From NCBI RefSeq assembly GCF_020519665.1, contig NZ_CP084703.1, positions 3,968,001 to 4,032,000 on the forward strand: a stretch of DNA of 64,000 nt. Direction: 5' to 3'. The stretch comes from Bacillus shivajii (GTDB lineage Bacteria > Bacillota > Bacilli > Bacillales > Salisediminibacteriaceae). Positions within the stretch are counted from its first letter, which is position 1. Each line of letters starts with the position of its first letter. This document shows, piece after piece, positions 33,771 through 43,169 of the stretch. The position numbers were made by a program, and so were the translations under genes. The notes beneath the pieces were generated by a model. The model had not been told where the DNA came from, did no database searches, and saw nothing but the letters and a program-made list of their open reading frames with translations.

Positions 33771-35381
33771 TTACGGAAGTGTTACATCGTCTATCATCAT
33801 AATTCTTGATGGGTGTAGCCAGAAGCCTTCTACACCATCACGAACGGCAGCAACATATTCCGTATGTCTTATGAGTACTTTCGGTGCTTCCTCCATTTCA
33901 ATTTCTTGTACTTCGTTATAGAGCTCAACACGTTTTTCCGGGTCACTTTCCCTTCTAGCTGCATCAATTAATGCATCGACTTCATCGTTGGCATAGAATG
34001 TACGGTTTCCTGGAGCACCTTTAGCATCAGAGTGGAATAAGAACCACTGGTTGTAGTCTCCATCACCAGTCATGTTTGACCACCCTAGGATAAACATGTC
34101 GTGATCACCTGTTGACGTACCATCTAAATATGCGCCCCACTCCATTACCTCGATCGACACATCTATTCCTACGTCCGTCAACTGTGCTTGGACATATTCT
34201 GCTACATCCATTCTTTCTTGATTATCGTTTGTCCATAGTGTTGTTTCGAACCCTTCTGGGTATCCTGCTTCTTCAAGTAACCCCTTTGCTTTTTCTACAT
34301 CATAGCCGTAACCTTCGATATCAGGATGGTAACCAATATTCGCAGAACTCATCGTTCCATCAGCAAATAAACCAACACCACTGTAAATATGCTCAATAAT
34401 TTCTTCAGTATTAATTGCATAGTTTATTGCTTGACGCACTAACATGTTATCGAATGGTTCCTTTTGTGTATTAAAACCGATGTAATCAACACCCAATCCT
34501 GGACTTAGTAATAGGTGCATATTGTCAGATGATTCAACTCTAGAAATGTGGCTACTAGAAATTGGTTCGGCAATATGTGCTTCTCCAGCTTCAACTACAC
34601 TGACACGAGTCGAAGCCTCTGGAATCACTCGAAAGACGACTTCATCAATTTGTACTCTGTCTGTCCAGTGATCTGGATTTTTCTCTAGCGTAATTTCTGA
34701 ACCAGTTTCCCACGATTTAAACTTAAATGGACCTGTTCCTACTGGATTTTGACCTAACGCGGACTCTCCGCTATAATCCGCTTCAATGGCTTTTGGACTA
34801 ATAATCCCTCCAGCGTAATGCGCTAAGTTAGAGAGTAAGGGTGAAAATGGGTACTCTGTTGTCATACGAACAGTATGATCATCAACAGCTTCGACTTCAG
34901 TAACCATTTCGAACAAACTAGCTCTCACTGATGCAACTTCTTCGTCCAATATTCGATCAATACTTGCTTTCACAGCCTCAGCAGTAAATTCCTCTCCGTC
35001 ATGGAACGTTACTCCTTCTCTTAATGTGAACTCCCAAGTATGATCATCAATTCTATCCCAATCTGTTGCTAACCCTGGTTGAAATTCCATATTTTCATCT
35101 TGGATGACCAGTGTTTCATAGATTTTATTGTGATATACGTTTGCAGATGGGATGTCGGCCCCTTCATGTGGGTCCAACTGAGTAGCATCAGAATTCACGG
35201 CAATGACCAGCTGTTTATTGTCATCATCAGTTGACGTTGTTGATTCTGATGATTCTGAATTCTCTTCTTGTGGATCTCCACTTGTTGCTTCTTCAGATCC
35301 TGGTTCACTTGCACAAGCAGTTAAAACGAATGCTAGACTTAATAGAATTAGTAATGAAAAATGAAATAGTTTTTGTTGCAA
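33771..35381 (-). CDS. Family 5 extracellular solute-binding lipoprotein (oligo/dipeptide type), 536 aa
   Basis: A lipobox signal peptide (LAFVLTAC), an acidic Ser/Glu-rich linker, then the SBP_bac_5 fold with hallmark segments ATDWDRIDDHTWEFTLREGV and PLLSNLAHYAGGIISPKAI. The start is TTG 35381 behind GGGGGAAA. The cognate permease and ATPase genes are absent, so it must work with a transporter encoded elsewhere. It lies 25 bp downstream of an M24 peptidase gene, so peptide or peptide-like uptake is likely. Confidence 0.9.
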   Translation of the reverse strand: MQQKLFHFSLLILLSLAFVLTACASEPGSEEATSGDPQEENSESSESTTSTDDDNKQLVIAVNSDATQLDPHEGADIPSANVYHNKIYETLVIQDENMEFQPGLATDWDRIDDHTWEFTLREGVTFHDGEEFTAEAVKASIDRILDEEVASVRASLFEMVTEVEAVDDHTVRMTTEYPFSPLLSNLAHYAGGIISPKAIEADYSGESALGQNPVGTGPFKFKSWETGSEITLEKNPDHWTDRVQIDEVVFRVIPEASTRVSVVEAGEAHIAEPISSSHISRVESSDNMHLLLSPGLGVDYIGFNTQKEPFDNMLVRQAINYAINTEEIIEHIYSGVGLFADGTMSSANIGYHPDIEGYGYDVEKAKGLLEEAGYPEGFETTLWTNDNQERMDVAEYVQAQLTDVGIDVSIEVMEWGAYLDGTSTGDHDMFILGWSNMTGDGDYNQWFLFHSDAKGAPGNRTFYANDEVDALIDAARRESDPEKRVELYNEVQEIEMEEAPKVLIRHTEYVAAVRDGVEGFWLHPSRIMMIDDVTLP

Positions 35382-35406
35382 CGTTATTTCCCCCTTTTGT
35401 TTTTGA

Positions 35407-36489
35407 TTAATTATTTAATATTTGTAATTCTTTTGTAGCCTTTGTCAAATTCTCTATTCCTTCTTCTCTGATGACAACGAGATCTTCAATACGAACTCCT
35501 CCCCATCCGGAAATATAAATGCCTGGTTCTACTGTAATAACCATCCCTGGTTGTAAAACGGTATCGTCAGTCGATCTCATGGCAGGTTTTTCATGAATAT
35601 TCAGACCGAGAGAGTGGCCTAAACTATGCCCAAAGTTCTCACCATATCCTTCATTTTTAATAATTGATCTCCCTATATTATCTAGTTCACTACAAACCTT
35701 TCCAGGCCCAACATTTTGTAAAGAAACTTCTAAAGCATGGGAGACAATCCCGTAAATCTCAAGCTGTTTTTCTGACGGTTCACCTAGTACAACCGTGCGG
35801 GTGAAATCTGTGTAGTACCCGTTCACTTTTGCACCGATATCCATTTTGACAAATTCACCATTTTTCACAACTCTGTCAGTGGCTTGACCATGTGGAAGCG
35901 ATGACCTTTCACCTGATGCAATAACATGGTTCTCTTTAATACCTTCTGCTCCATTTTTCTTCATGACATATTCAAGTTCTAAACCAATTTCCTTCTCTGT
36001 CATACCAGGCTTTATAAAGGTTAAAATATGTTCAAACGCTTTATCACAAAGACTAATTCCTTGTCTGATACTTTCAATCTCTGATTCATCTTTAATCATA
36101 CGGATTTTCATCATCATCGATTCGATCATTGAAAATGAACATTGAGGTGCTTCCTTTTCCAATACGTCCAACATAGCGATAGAAAGTGAATCTTCAACTC
36201 CTACCTTTGCCACGTTCATTTGTTTTAATTTTTCTCCGACACTTTCCGTTAACGCTCCTCCTGCATGCTGGATGACTTCATAATGTTCAGCTGCACGGGT
36301 ATGCGCTTCATCGATATAGCGGAAGTCAGTAAGTAAGACTGCATCAGATTGTGTAATAATTAAAGCCCCGCTGCTTCCAGGGAAGTCCGAGAAATAACGC
36401 CTATTTTCAACGGAAAAAATGACTGCTGCCTCTAACCCTTTTTCTTCTAATCCTTTTCTAAGATTTGTAACCCTATTTTGAATTCCCAT
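35407..36489 (-). CDS. M24-family Xaa-Pro peptidase-like protein, 360 aa
   Basis: Creatinase/prolidase-fold N-domain followed by the pita-bread catalytic domain. All five metal ligands appear: Asp in MDIGAKVNGYYTDFTRTV (two), His in FGHSLGHSLGLNIHE, Glu in ITVEPGIYI and Glu in GVRIEDLVV. Length is normal for Xaa-Pro aminopeptidase/dipeptidase. ATG 36489 follows AAGGGGG. It is co-transcribed with the orphan peptide-binding lipoprotein. Confidence 0.92.
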   Translation of the reverse strand: MGIQNRVTNLRKGLEEKGLEAAVIFSVENRRYFSDFPGSSGALIITQSDAVLLTDFRYIDEAHTRAAEHYEVIQHAGGALTESVGEKLKQMNVAKVGVEDSLSIAMLDVLEKEAPQCSFSMIESMMMKIRMIKDESEIESIRQGISLCDKAFEHILTFIKPGMTEKEIGLELEYVMKKNGAEGIKENHVIASGERSSLPHGQATDRVVKNGEFVKMDIGAKVNGYYTDFTRTVVLGEPSEKQLEIYGIVSHALEVSLQNVGPGKVCSELDNIGRSIIKNEGYGENFGHSLGHSLGLNIHEKPAMRSTDDTVLQPGMVITVEPGIYISGWGGVRIEDLVVIREEGIENLTKATKELQILNN

Positions 36490-36645
36490 ATGATCCCCCT
36501 TAAATGAATTAAAACATTACGAAAGATTCCATTAAATATTAATATTCAGTATATTCACCCAACTAACATATGTCAATGTATTTTCTGAAATTAATGTCAA
36601 AACGAAACTAAAATAATATAAATACTTATTAATGTATACTCCATG

Positions 36646-36659
36646 TGCAAACGCTTTCC
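36646..36659. promoter_or_regulatory. cre-like site upstream of the M24 peptidase
   Basis: TGCAAACGCTTTCC matches the cre consensus at 12 of 14 positions. It lies about 160 bp upstream of the M24 start, compatible with CcpA control of this operon. Confidence 0.5.
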
Positions 36660-36688
36660 ATTGTGAATGATTCATTTGGGAATCTTTT

Positions 36689-36746
36689 GGAAGCAAGGGG
36701 ACGGTTCCGCTGCTTCGGAAGCACAAGAACCGTCCCCTATGCTTTC
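36689..36746. repeat. REP-like hairpin, complete unit
   Basis: GGAAGCAAGGGGACGGTTC, TGCTTCGGAAGCA and GAACCGTCCCC in order, in the gap upstream of the M24 gene. Confidence 0.9.
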
Positions 36747-36759
36747 TGAACATAGAAAA

Positions 36760-36797
36760 AGCCGTTAACATCCGTTTCTTGTGGAATGTTAACGGCT
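36760..36797 (-). terminator. Terminator of the unknown membrane protein gene
   Basis: 12-bp stem AGCCGTTAACAT / ATGTTAACGGCT with minus-strand TTTTTC. The same stem theme closes genes at 48021-48056 and 63248-63292. Confidence 0.8.
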
Positions 36798-36901
36798 ATC
36801 ATTAGTTCGTATATCATTGGCTATACTCTTAAACATCCATTTCACACATATCCTCGGTAATCTTTCACCACCAAGGTGGCAGACCCGCATACTCCGTGCA
36901 T

Positions 36902-36930
36902 GGAAGCAGGAGGTCCGTCCCCACGCTTCC
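36902..36930. repeat. REP-like half unit
   Basis: GGAAGCAGGAGGTCCGTCC then CCACGCTTCC, immediately downstream of the membrane protein gene stop. Confidence 0.75.
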
Positions 36931-36938
36931 AAAATACC

Positions 36939-38255
36939 TTAAACCTCAGTATGTATTTGTTCACCAAAAAGATCCTCAGGTGTTAATTCAACGATTATTT
37001 GCTCGTCTTTTTCTTTATAAGATTGTATATATCGCTTTATGACATCAACTTTTAATGTAATATCAGCGCCTTGCTGTTTTTGAAGGCAAAGGTTTATGAC
37101 ATCCGTTAATGCTTCTTTTATCTCGCGTGTACCGGCTGCCATTGTCGTATCAACGAAGGCTTTAGCTCTATCCTCACTCGAAAGTATCGCTTGGTCGTTA
37201 AGGAGAAGATCAGACATTAATTGCTTTGCTTTCTTTTGGAAGGCTTCGTCCCTTTTACTTTCTTCGTCATAAAACATGAAAAGACTAAGTTGACGAAAAG
37301 TATATTTATCTACATTCGTGAGTTGCTCCTGATCTTGCATACTCAAACTTTCCCATTCTTCGGTAGTTATTCGAGTCGCTTCCACATAATGACGTGTAAA
37401 GTATTCAAGAAACTTATAGCGAAAAAGAAGTTCTTGGTGACCAAATAAATTTACATGTGTCACAAGGCGCGAGAAATTATATAAGCGTCCTCTTAAGAAG
37501 AATTTATGTTGAGATCGGTCTCCATCAAATAATCGAAGAATTTCAAGCGCCCATTTATCTTGAAGCTCGCTAGCTCGAAATAATTGAAAAAATTCATATG
37601 ACATGTCATAAACCCCTTCTGCCCACTTTCGGTAGTAGTAAGGTTTTATTCCATACTTATTCCATAAACGTGCTTCTCTTTTTTTCGAATAATCATAGAG
37701 GACTGAACTTGGTCCAAATATATTTTCAAATGCAATTTGGGAGTCACTATTATATGTATTAAAATAATGAATGACGTTACTAGAGAGTTTTTTACTCGTA
37801 CGTGAACCGCCACTCATTTTAGTCACAATGTCCGCCTCCTGATGTTCAAAGTCATTACTTGCATAATAAAGGCCTGACATCTCATCTTCATATATTTGTC
37901 TTTTTACACGAGGGTTTTCAGCAATAATATAAGCAAAGAAATAATAGATGGCAAACATAAGGCTTGTCACTAATAAGAGAAAAATAGCAAGACGAAATTC
38001 CATATTTTGAATAAACATTAGCAGCAGTGAGCCAACATTGATCACCGCAAAGCCAATCAATAATTCGTAAATTCGTACAACCTTTAGCACACGATACTTC
38101 CGTACGAGGAACTTCCCATAATCAACTCCAATCACCCGCTTCGTCTCGGCTAGCGAAGTAAGCCCAATAATTGTCATGTTTATCGCAATAATTGCCATAA
38201 TTAAATTACTATCAAAAATCATCTCTTGAAACGCTACTTCTAAAATAGACATCAT
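36939..38255 (-). CDS. Hypothetical membrane protein, 438 aa
   Basis: Three or four membrane helices within the first 130 residues, then a long soluble, helix-rich cytoplasmic part with many aromatic and charged residues (for example NKYGIKPYYYRKWAEG). I do not recognise a family. ATG 38255 follows AGGGGGAG. It has its own terminator and is separated from the M48 gene by another, so it is its own unit. It borders the TIR/SLOG/RyR block, and a link to it is only positional. Confidence 0.65.
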   Translation of the reverse strand: MMSILEVAFQEMIFDSNLIMAIIAINMTIIGLTSLAETKRVIGVDYGKFLVRKYRVLKVVRIYELLIGFAVINVGSLLLMFIQNMEFRLAIFLLLVTSLMFAIYYFFAYIIAENPRVKRQIYEDEMSGLYYASNDFEHQEADIVTKMSGGSRTSKKLSSNVIHYFNTYNSDSQIAFENIFGPSSVLYDYSKKREARLWNKYGIKPYYYRKWAEGVYDMSYEFFQLFRASELQDKWALEILRLFDGDRSQHKFFLRGRLYNFSRLVTHVNLFGHQELLFRYKFLEYFTRHYVEATRITTEEWESLSMQDQEQLTNVDKYTFRQLSLFMFYDEESKRDEAFQKKAKQLMSDLLLNDQAILSSEDRAKAFVDTTMAAGTREIKEALTDVINLCLQKQQGADITLKVDVIKRYIQSYKEKDEQIIVELTPEDLFGEQIHTEV

Positions 38256-38350
38256 CTACTCCCCCTAATCTATTGATTTAGCATTGAGGTAACCCCCCAC
38301 ATTCATTCTACCTCATCAAGATGGAAAAATATTAGCATCAAATCAAACAA

Positions 38351-38372
38351 GCTACTGCAATAATACAGTAGC
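38351..38372 (-). terminator. Terminator of the M48 protease gene
   Basis: GCTACTG / CAGTAGC stem, followed on the minus strand by TTGTTTGATTTG. It lies about 70 bp after the stop. Confidence 0.6.
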
Positions 38373-38441
38373 TCGATAACGGGTTCTTCAAGGCGCCTGC
38401 CTCCAGTGCACTAAATCTTCATCGCGGTGGGGTCAGTCATA

Positions 38442-39308
38442 TTAAGCTGCTCGCAACTCTTGAATTTTAGCAATACGCTCATCTGGGTCTGGGTGGCTAG
38501 ATGCTAGATTTGCCCAAAGTCCTTTCGAGTTATCATCTTCATAATCATTAAAACTGTCTAGGACAGTCATCAAGTTGTCACCATAACCACAATCATAAGC
38601 AAATTTATCAGCAAGGTATTCATTCTGACGAGATGAATGCATTACTAATGCAGTACCTATTTTGGTCCATACCCACATCATGGCGACAAGAACCATGTCT
38701 ATAAAGAACGTAGAGATAGCTGTTCCAATGCTTCTGTATGCAATACTAAAAATAATTCCAACTGCCAAAAAGAACAAACGATACACGATAAATAGACTAG
38801 TAACAATCAAGTTCCCAACAGCAACGATTAATACAAGATCTGTATCTTTATTTGATAAATGGCCAAACTCATGTGCAAGCGTTGCTTTTATTTCCTCATC
38901 TGAATATTCGAGAAACCCTCTAGTCACACAAATTGTTTTTCTTCCCGTAGCAAATGCATTAGGCATTTTATCTTTACTAATAAATAGCTGAACGTCATCA
39001 GGCAAATGAGGATCCAACTCTTTCGCTCTTCGGTAAACTTCATCAAATAAAGGCATTAAACGGTCTTTATGCTCCTGACGAGCAATCGGCTTACACCCTT
39101 GCTGCAACCTCAGTATCCATTCACCTACAGGTGATAAAGCAATCGACAATGATAATAAATAAACAAAAGACCCAAAAATGAACCCTTGTACACTACCAAA
39201 GCCACCAAATAATCCGATTACGATTAACGTATTCAATACGAGATAAATCGCAACTCCGATATTACTTCGCTTCTTAAAATTTTGAAAAAAATCAATAATA
39301 TAAGTCAT
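38442..39308 (-). CDS. M48-family (HtpX-like) membrane metalloprotease, 288 aa
   Basis: Zinc motif in KATLAHEFGHLSNKDTD (HExxH), third ligand Glu in SRQNEYLADKFAYD, and several membrane helices on both sides, as in HtpX, which degrades damaged membrane proteins. ATG 39308 with AAGGGGGG is preferred over ATG 39347. It lies downstream of the RyR/TrkA gene on the same strand with a 324-bp gap. It may be a housekeeping quality-control protease or an added effector of the neighbouring system. Confidence 0.87.
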   Translation of the reverse strand: MTYIIDFFQNFKKRSNIGVAIYLVLNTLIVIGLFGGFGSVQGFIFGSFVYLLSLSIALSPVGEWILRLQQGCKPIARQEHKDRLMPLFDEVYRRAKELDPHLPDDVQLFISKDKMPNAFATGRKTICVTRGFLEYSDEEIKATLAHEFGHLSNKDTDLVLIVAVGNLIVTSLFIVYRLFFLAVGIIFSIAYRSIGTAISTFFIDMVLVAMMWVWTKIGTALVMHSSRQNEYLADKFAYDCGYGDNLMTVLDSFNDYEDDNSKGLWANLASSHPDPDERIAKIQELRAA

Positions 39309-39632
39309 CAAAGCCCCCCTTACGTTTTTACTGTTATTCCAATACACAACTAATGAAAATTCTTTAGACCCACTCCCTTTAGCCTACACGATGCTACATA
39401 ATCAGACGACACTTTCGACAACATAAGACAGAATTTGAGTCTTTCCAAAAGAAAAGACCTATACACCAATAGAATTTATGGGTAAATGTAAACTATCTAT
39501 CGAATGAAAGAACCCCCTATCTTTTTAAATACAGCATTGGATGGTCCCAAATCGGTTCTATTGTCTTTTTAACACTATTGTTCAGTTTGATTGCACGATA
39601 CAAATAGAGTAGGTGAAGGTGACAATGCTAAA
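39309..39632. other. Gap between the RyR/TrkA-N gene and the M48 gene
   Basis: No gene is supported. A plus-strand stretch near 39535-39609 would encode a hydrophobic tail (ending LFSLIARYK), which might be the end of a lost membrane protein. The M48 promoter must lie here. Confidence 0.35.
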
Positions 39633-41558
39633 CTACTTTTCTCGTTGAAAGCCGTACCCCTGAGCATAATAATAATGATACAAATGTATAATACTATCTC
39701 TGTCGTAACTTTTATAATCTGTGCCAACAACATTACTTACAGTAGTAAGTTCCTCCCAAGAAACAAGACAAGCATGTAGTTTTTTATCTGGGTTATTTGT
39801 ATAACTTGATTTATAGTCTGTTAGGGCATTCCACCCTCTCAGAAAATGAAAAGCATTCCACCGTTTATGTTCTACTTCGGCGAGATCTTCTAAATATGGC
39901 TGAATATAAATATAAAACTCCTTTTCAGATTTAAATTCAGTTTTTTCCAATGGAACCTTCTTTAACCCCAATAACATTAATTTCGTATCATTATGAAGCA
40001 TCTGAAAACGATTCGACTCACGCTTAAACGAATTAAGTTCCTCCCATGGTTTATCTGAGGGTAAGTTTAATTCAACCTTTCGTTGTTGATAGTTACTATG
40101 GGCTTCTTCTGCCAACCTCTGAAGTTTCTCATTAAGTACATACTCACCAGTTAATACCTCGTGAAAAAAAGAATAGCGTCTAATTGACTTGAACTCTTTT
40201 TGATGCTGGTCCAGCCACTCACTCACTAAACGGTCGTCCTTCATTTTCACAAATATAGGGACCTCACTAAATTGTTCCGTTAATTGTAATCCTTCGATCA
40301 TATCTAAAAAGTCATCTTTTAAAGAAATGAAAGCATGGGTAACTGGTTTATCTAATTGGTGAATTTCTTCAGATAAAAACTGACTAACTAAATCAACTTT
40401 CTTAAATCTAACTTTCGCAACCTTATCTACGTTTTTAACAGAAAAACCCCACTCTTTCTTAACTCGATCAATATCTCGATCAATAATGGTTATTTCCAAA
40501 GGTTTTTTTGTAAGAAAGTGGCCTAAGTTTAGTGCATGAAACGCTATTTGTTGATTGACTTTACCAAAACCAATAAATAATAAATGCAGTGACGACTCGT
40601 CTTCATTTCTCAATTGTTTCTCATAGCCCTTATACAACGGTTGACATTCCAATTGTCTTTCCGCAATAAGCTGGTATACGTTGAAAATTCTTGGTTTAAG
40701 CTTACTAGTCATGTGCTTGCGTTCATCATCAATAACCATATTGTTAAATAGCTGGATAGAATTTTGATATTCCAAATGTATTAAGATTTCCTTCTGATCA
40801 TCATTTAGTTGATTATTACTAAAAAAATCTTTCATCGAAATATAAGTATCAAGGTTTTTAGAATCATCATCATGAAAAACAATAATATATTTACAATTTT
40901 TTAGTCCACACTTTTTATAGATTTGCTCACCGCTTTTCGTACCATCAAAATATGTAATTCCTTGATCGTGAAAAGCTGACTGTTGTTTATTCGTTAATTT
41001 ATCAGCAATGACACCTACCTTGTAGCCTTCTTTCGTTAAATTTTCAATTAACTTAGATGAACGATCATTATACCCTGCAACAATGATATGATTGCCCACC
41101 ACTCTTAACCTAAGACTAAAGATCACTTGACGGAAGTACCGAAAAGCAATAAGGCTAATTGTTGAAATTGTATAAAATGCTGCGGACCATCTAGCAACCT
41201 CCATAGCTAACGGCAAGTTAAAGTATTTCGTACCCGCTTCATTAAAAACAGGATCAACATCTAACAAAAATAGACGAAAAGTTGAATACGTAGTATTCAA
41301 AAGTGAGTAATCAGTATAACTATAATTTAAAAAACCATAAAAACCAGAACCAAAAGCAATTAAAAAAGAAATACTTTGAATTTCATATGATTTAAACACT
41401 CGGTAAAACGTAAAAGAAAACCCTAACAATACTACCAATAAAAATATATAACCGGGGTCGTTTAAAGAGTATACATTTAATAAATGTAAAATTAATAATA
41501 GAGATAACAGAATTACTATAATAATATGTATCTTTTTTAGCCACATTAAAAGTTGCAC
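39633..41558 (-). CDS. Membrane protein with two TrkA-N-like Rossmann folds and C-terminal RyR domain, 641 aa
   Basis: About four N-terminal membrane helices (residues 9-140) resemble a channel or sensor module. A TrkA-N/RCK nucleotide-binding fold follows (GNHIIVAGYNDRSS, about 155-168), then a second Rossmann-like unit near 330-380 (LFIGFGKVNQQIAFHALNLG). The C-terminus (about 555-640) matches the prokaryotic RyR domain: LAEVEHKRWNAFHFLRGW and a late LVSWEEL with Tyr-rich end. The start is GTG 41558 behind GAGGAGG. RyR and TrkA-N domains are known in predicted nucleotide-signal conflict systems, and a ligand-gated membrane effector is the natural inference. It lies 53 bp behind the HEPN-CBS gene. 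Confidence 0.82.
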   Translation of the reverse strand: MQLLMWLKKIHIIIVILLSLLLILHLLNVYSLNDPGYIFLLVVLLGFSFTFYRVFKSYEIQSISFLIAFGSGFYGFLNYSYTDYSLLNTTYSTFRLFLLDVDPVFNEAGTKYFNLPLAMEVARWSAAFYTISTISLIAFRYFRQVIFSLRLRVVGNHIIVAGYNDRSSKLIENLTKEGYKVGVIADKLTNKQQSAFHDQGITYFDGTKSGEQIYKKCGLKNCKYIIVFHDDDSKNLDTYISMKDFFSNNQLNDDQKEILIHLEYQNSIQLFNNMVIDDERKHMTSKLKPRIFNVYQLIAERQLECQPLYKGYEKQLRNEDESSLHLLFIGFGKVNQQIAFHALNLGHFLTKKPLEITIIDRDIDRVKKEWGFSVKNVDKVAKVRFKKVDLVSQFLSEEIHQLDKPVTHAFISLKDDFLDMIEGLQLTEQFSEVPIFVKMKDDRLVSEWLDQHQKEFKSIRRYSFFHEVLTGEYVLNEKLQRLAEEAHSNYQQRKVELNLPSDKPWEELNSFKRESNRFQMLHNDTKLMLLGLKKVPLEKTEFKSEKEFYIYIQPYLEDLAEVEHKRWNAFHFLRGWNALTDYKSSYTNNPDKKLHACLVSWEELTTVSNVVGTDYKSYDRDSIIHLYHYYYAQGYGFQREK

Positions 41559-41611
41559 ATTATACCTCCTCTCGTATTACTCCTCTTCAATTAGCTCTGT
41601 CCAAAAAACAA

Positions 41612-42340
41612 TTATTGAACTGTGTAGTCAATCTCAATTATATCCCAAGCCGTAATGAAGCCTAGTGGCGATTCATCCTCTTTTCCATTCTCTGTAATAA
41701 TTACCGCTTCTAAATCCTTACTTTGTTTATGGTACTCCTTGTATATATTTTCTACCTCAAATATATTTATAGATTTTGAAGCAAAGGCTAGTGGATGTTG
41801 ATTTACATTTATCATAATATCCATCACTTTAATATCTGCTAAATCTACAATACTATTGACTACATGCTTAGCCATCCACTTAGCAATGTCACCAGTCTTT
41901 AAGATACCAATACAATCTTTTCCTTTATAAATGGGATATTGAGAAAAAGCATGCTCTTTCACCCCTTGAATCAACTCTAATAAACTATCTTCTACGTTGT
42001 AATAAACGACATTCTTCGTGGCAATGGTTAATGCATAATTTGGACTCGTAAATATTTGTGCGATGTCTTCAATATGTTTAACGATATCAATGTGAGGATC
42101 AGCAATATAATATCCAATTTCCTTTTTATCATGAACAATCGCATTTCGTAGTTTAGCATATTGTTCTAAGTCTTCTTTATAAAAACGTATCAAATGGTGT
42201 GTTTTAGCTCCTTCTCTTACTAGAGCTGTAAAACGCCTATCATAATGACTAACGATCTTTTTTATTCTTTCATCAATGATGTTAAAAGCAACTTCAAACC
42301 GCTCTGCAAGTAAATGTTCTTGATTAGTCGGCTTCAGCAT
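41612..42340 (-). CDS. HEPN-like domain fused to a CBS pair, 242 aa
   Basis: The N-terminal 95 residues are helical and contain RNAIVH (65-70), the Rx4H motif of HEPN-fold proteins, many of which are RNases or nucleotide-modifying toxins. Residues about 100-240 form two CBS motifs, which normally bind adenine nucleotides. ATG 42340 follows AAGGAGG. This fusion could couple sensing of a nucleotide to an RNA-directed or regulatory helical domain. The neighbours are a SLOG-like protein and the RyR/TrkA-N protein. The CBS call is firmer than the HEPN call. Confidence 0.75.
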   Translation of the reverse strand: MLKPTNQEHLLAERFEVAFNIIDERIKKIVSHYDRRFTALVREGAKTHHLIRFYKEDLEQYAKLRNAIVHDKKEIGYYIADPHIDIVKHIEDIAQIFTSPNYALTIATKNVVYYNVEDSLLELIQGVKEHAFSQYPIYKGKDCIGILKTGDIAKWMAKHVVNSIVDLADIKVMDIMINVNQHPLAFASKSINIFEVENIYKEYHKQSKDLEAVIITENGKEDESPLGFITAWDIIEIDYTVQ

Positions 42341-42393
42341 AGTTACCTCCTTTTTCCATACCTTTAACTATCCAAAGTGTTATTGATTATCAA

Positions 42394-43035
42394 TCATTCT
42401 GTGCTAAACAGTGAGTGGTCATTCTTTTTATACTCGTTATAATCATGCTTCGACCAATAACCGTCTGTTGCTTCTTGTGATATTTGCTGTGGGCGTGGTG
42501 TATAAATAATATATGTTTTGCGGTTAGGTACTAGTTCAATTTCATTCAGTACCCTTTCATTTGAGAATCCCTCGAATTGCTCTCGAATAATATTTGCTGT
42601 CCCACCCTTTTTCTCTAAACCAAGATGTTGGTCCCATAACCCAAGTAAAATATGACTTGTCAAAGCTGTGTAGCAACCGACCTTGTAGTATGCATCCGTT
42701 CGATCAATGACTTCACCCATGTTTGGAGCAAATACTTTTTTGGCCTGACCACATAAGTCGTAAAACTCTTTAATAGACGTTTCAGTCGTAAAATCACTGA
42801 CGTAATCATCTATCTCCATAGGTAAAGGGACCATTAAATCAATATCGAGCTCCAATGCAATTTTTGCAACTAGACGATCCCCTCCTTCCGCCAGCGGACT
42901 TTGAAGTTTAATTTTGTACCCAAAGTAATCCTGCTGAATACTTTTAAAAAAGCTTTGCACTTGTTGGGTGACTCCACAAATAGCAGACTCCTTTATCGTT
43001 CGGTGAGCTGTAACACCGATAATCAGCGTCTTCAT
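42394..43035 (-). CDS. SLOG-superfamily-like nucleotide-binding protein, 213 aa
   Basis: Rossmann-like start (TLIIGVTAHRTI) and the glycine motif SPLAEGGDRLVAKIALELDI (46-65), followed by a strand-helix MVPLPMEIDDYVSDF, as in LOG/DprA/TRPM-type SLOG domains that bind or process nucleotides. No other domain is present. ATG 43035 follows AAAGGAG-type sequence. It lies between a terminator-like hairpin and the HEPN-CBS gene. In Thoeris-type systems a SLOG domain senses a TIR-made signal, which gives context but not proof. Confidence 0.78.
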   Translation of the reverse strand: MKTLIIGVTAHRTIKESAICGVTQQVQSFFKSIQQDYFGYKIKLQSPLAEGGDRLVAKIALELDIDLMVPLPMEIDDYVSDFTTETSIKEFYDLCGQAKKVFAPNMGEVIDRTDAYYKVGCYTALTSHILLGLWDQHLGLEKKGGTANIIREQFEGFSNERVLNEIELVPNRKTYIIYTPRPQQISQEATDGYWSKHDYNEYKKNDHSLFSTE

Positions 43036-43169
43036 CCTTTCACTCCTTTCGCTAACAATTCTATTTCCTAACCGTTTAAACTAAAGATTTTAAATCTAAA
43101 GGGGAGTTAAACTCGAAAGGAACGGCATTTTTTCTGTTGTTTAAATTAAGCCTATGACAAAAATAAACG

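Noticed and set aside
36532-36771. 79-codon minus-strand frame upstream of the M24 gene
   Set aside because: It reads through a REP hairpin and a terminator and has no ribosome binding site.
39535-39609. Hydrophobic plus-strand peptide that might be the end of a lost membrane protein
   Set aside because: Too short, no start or homologous family recognised; noted only as gap content.
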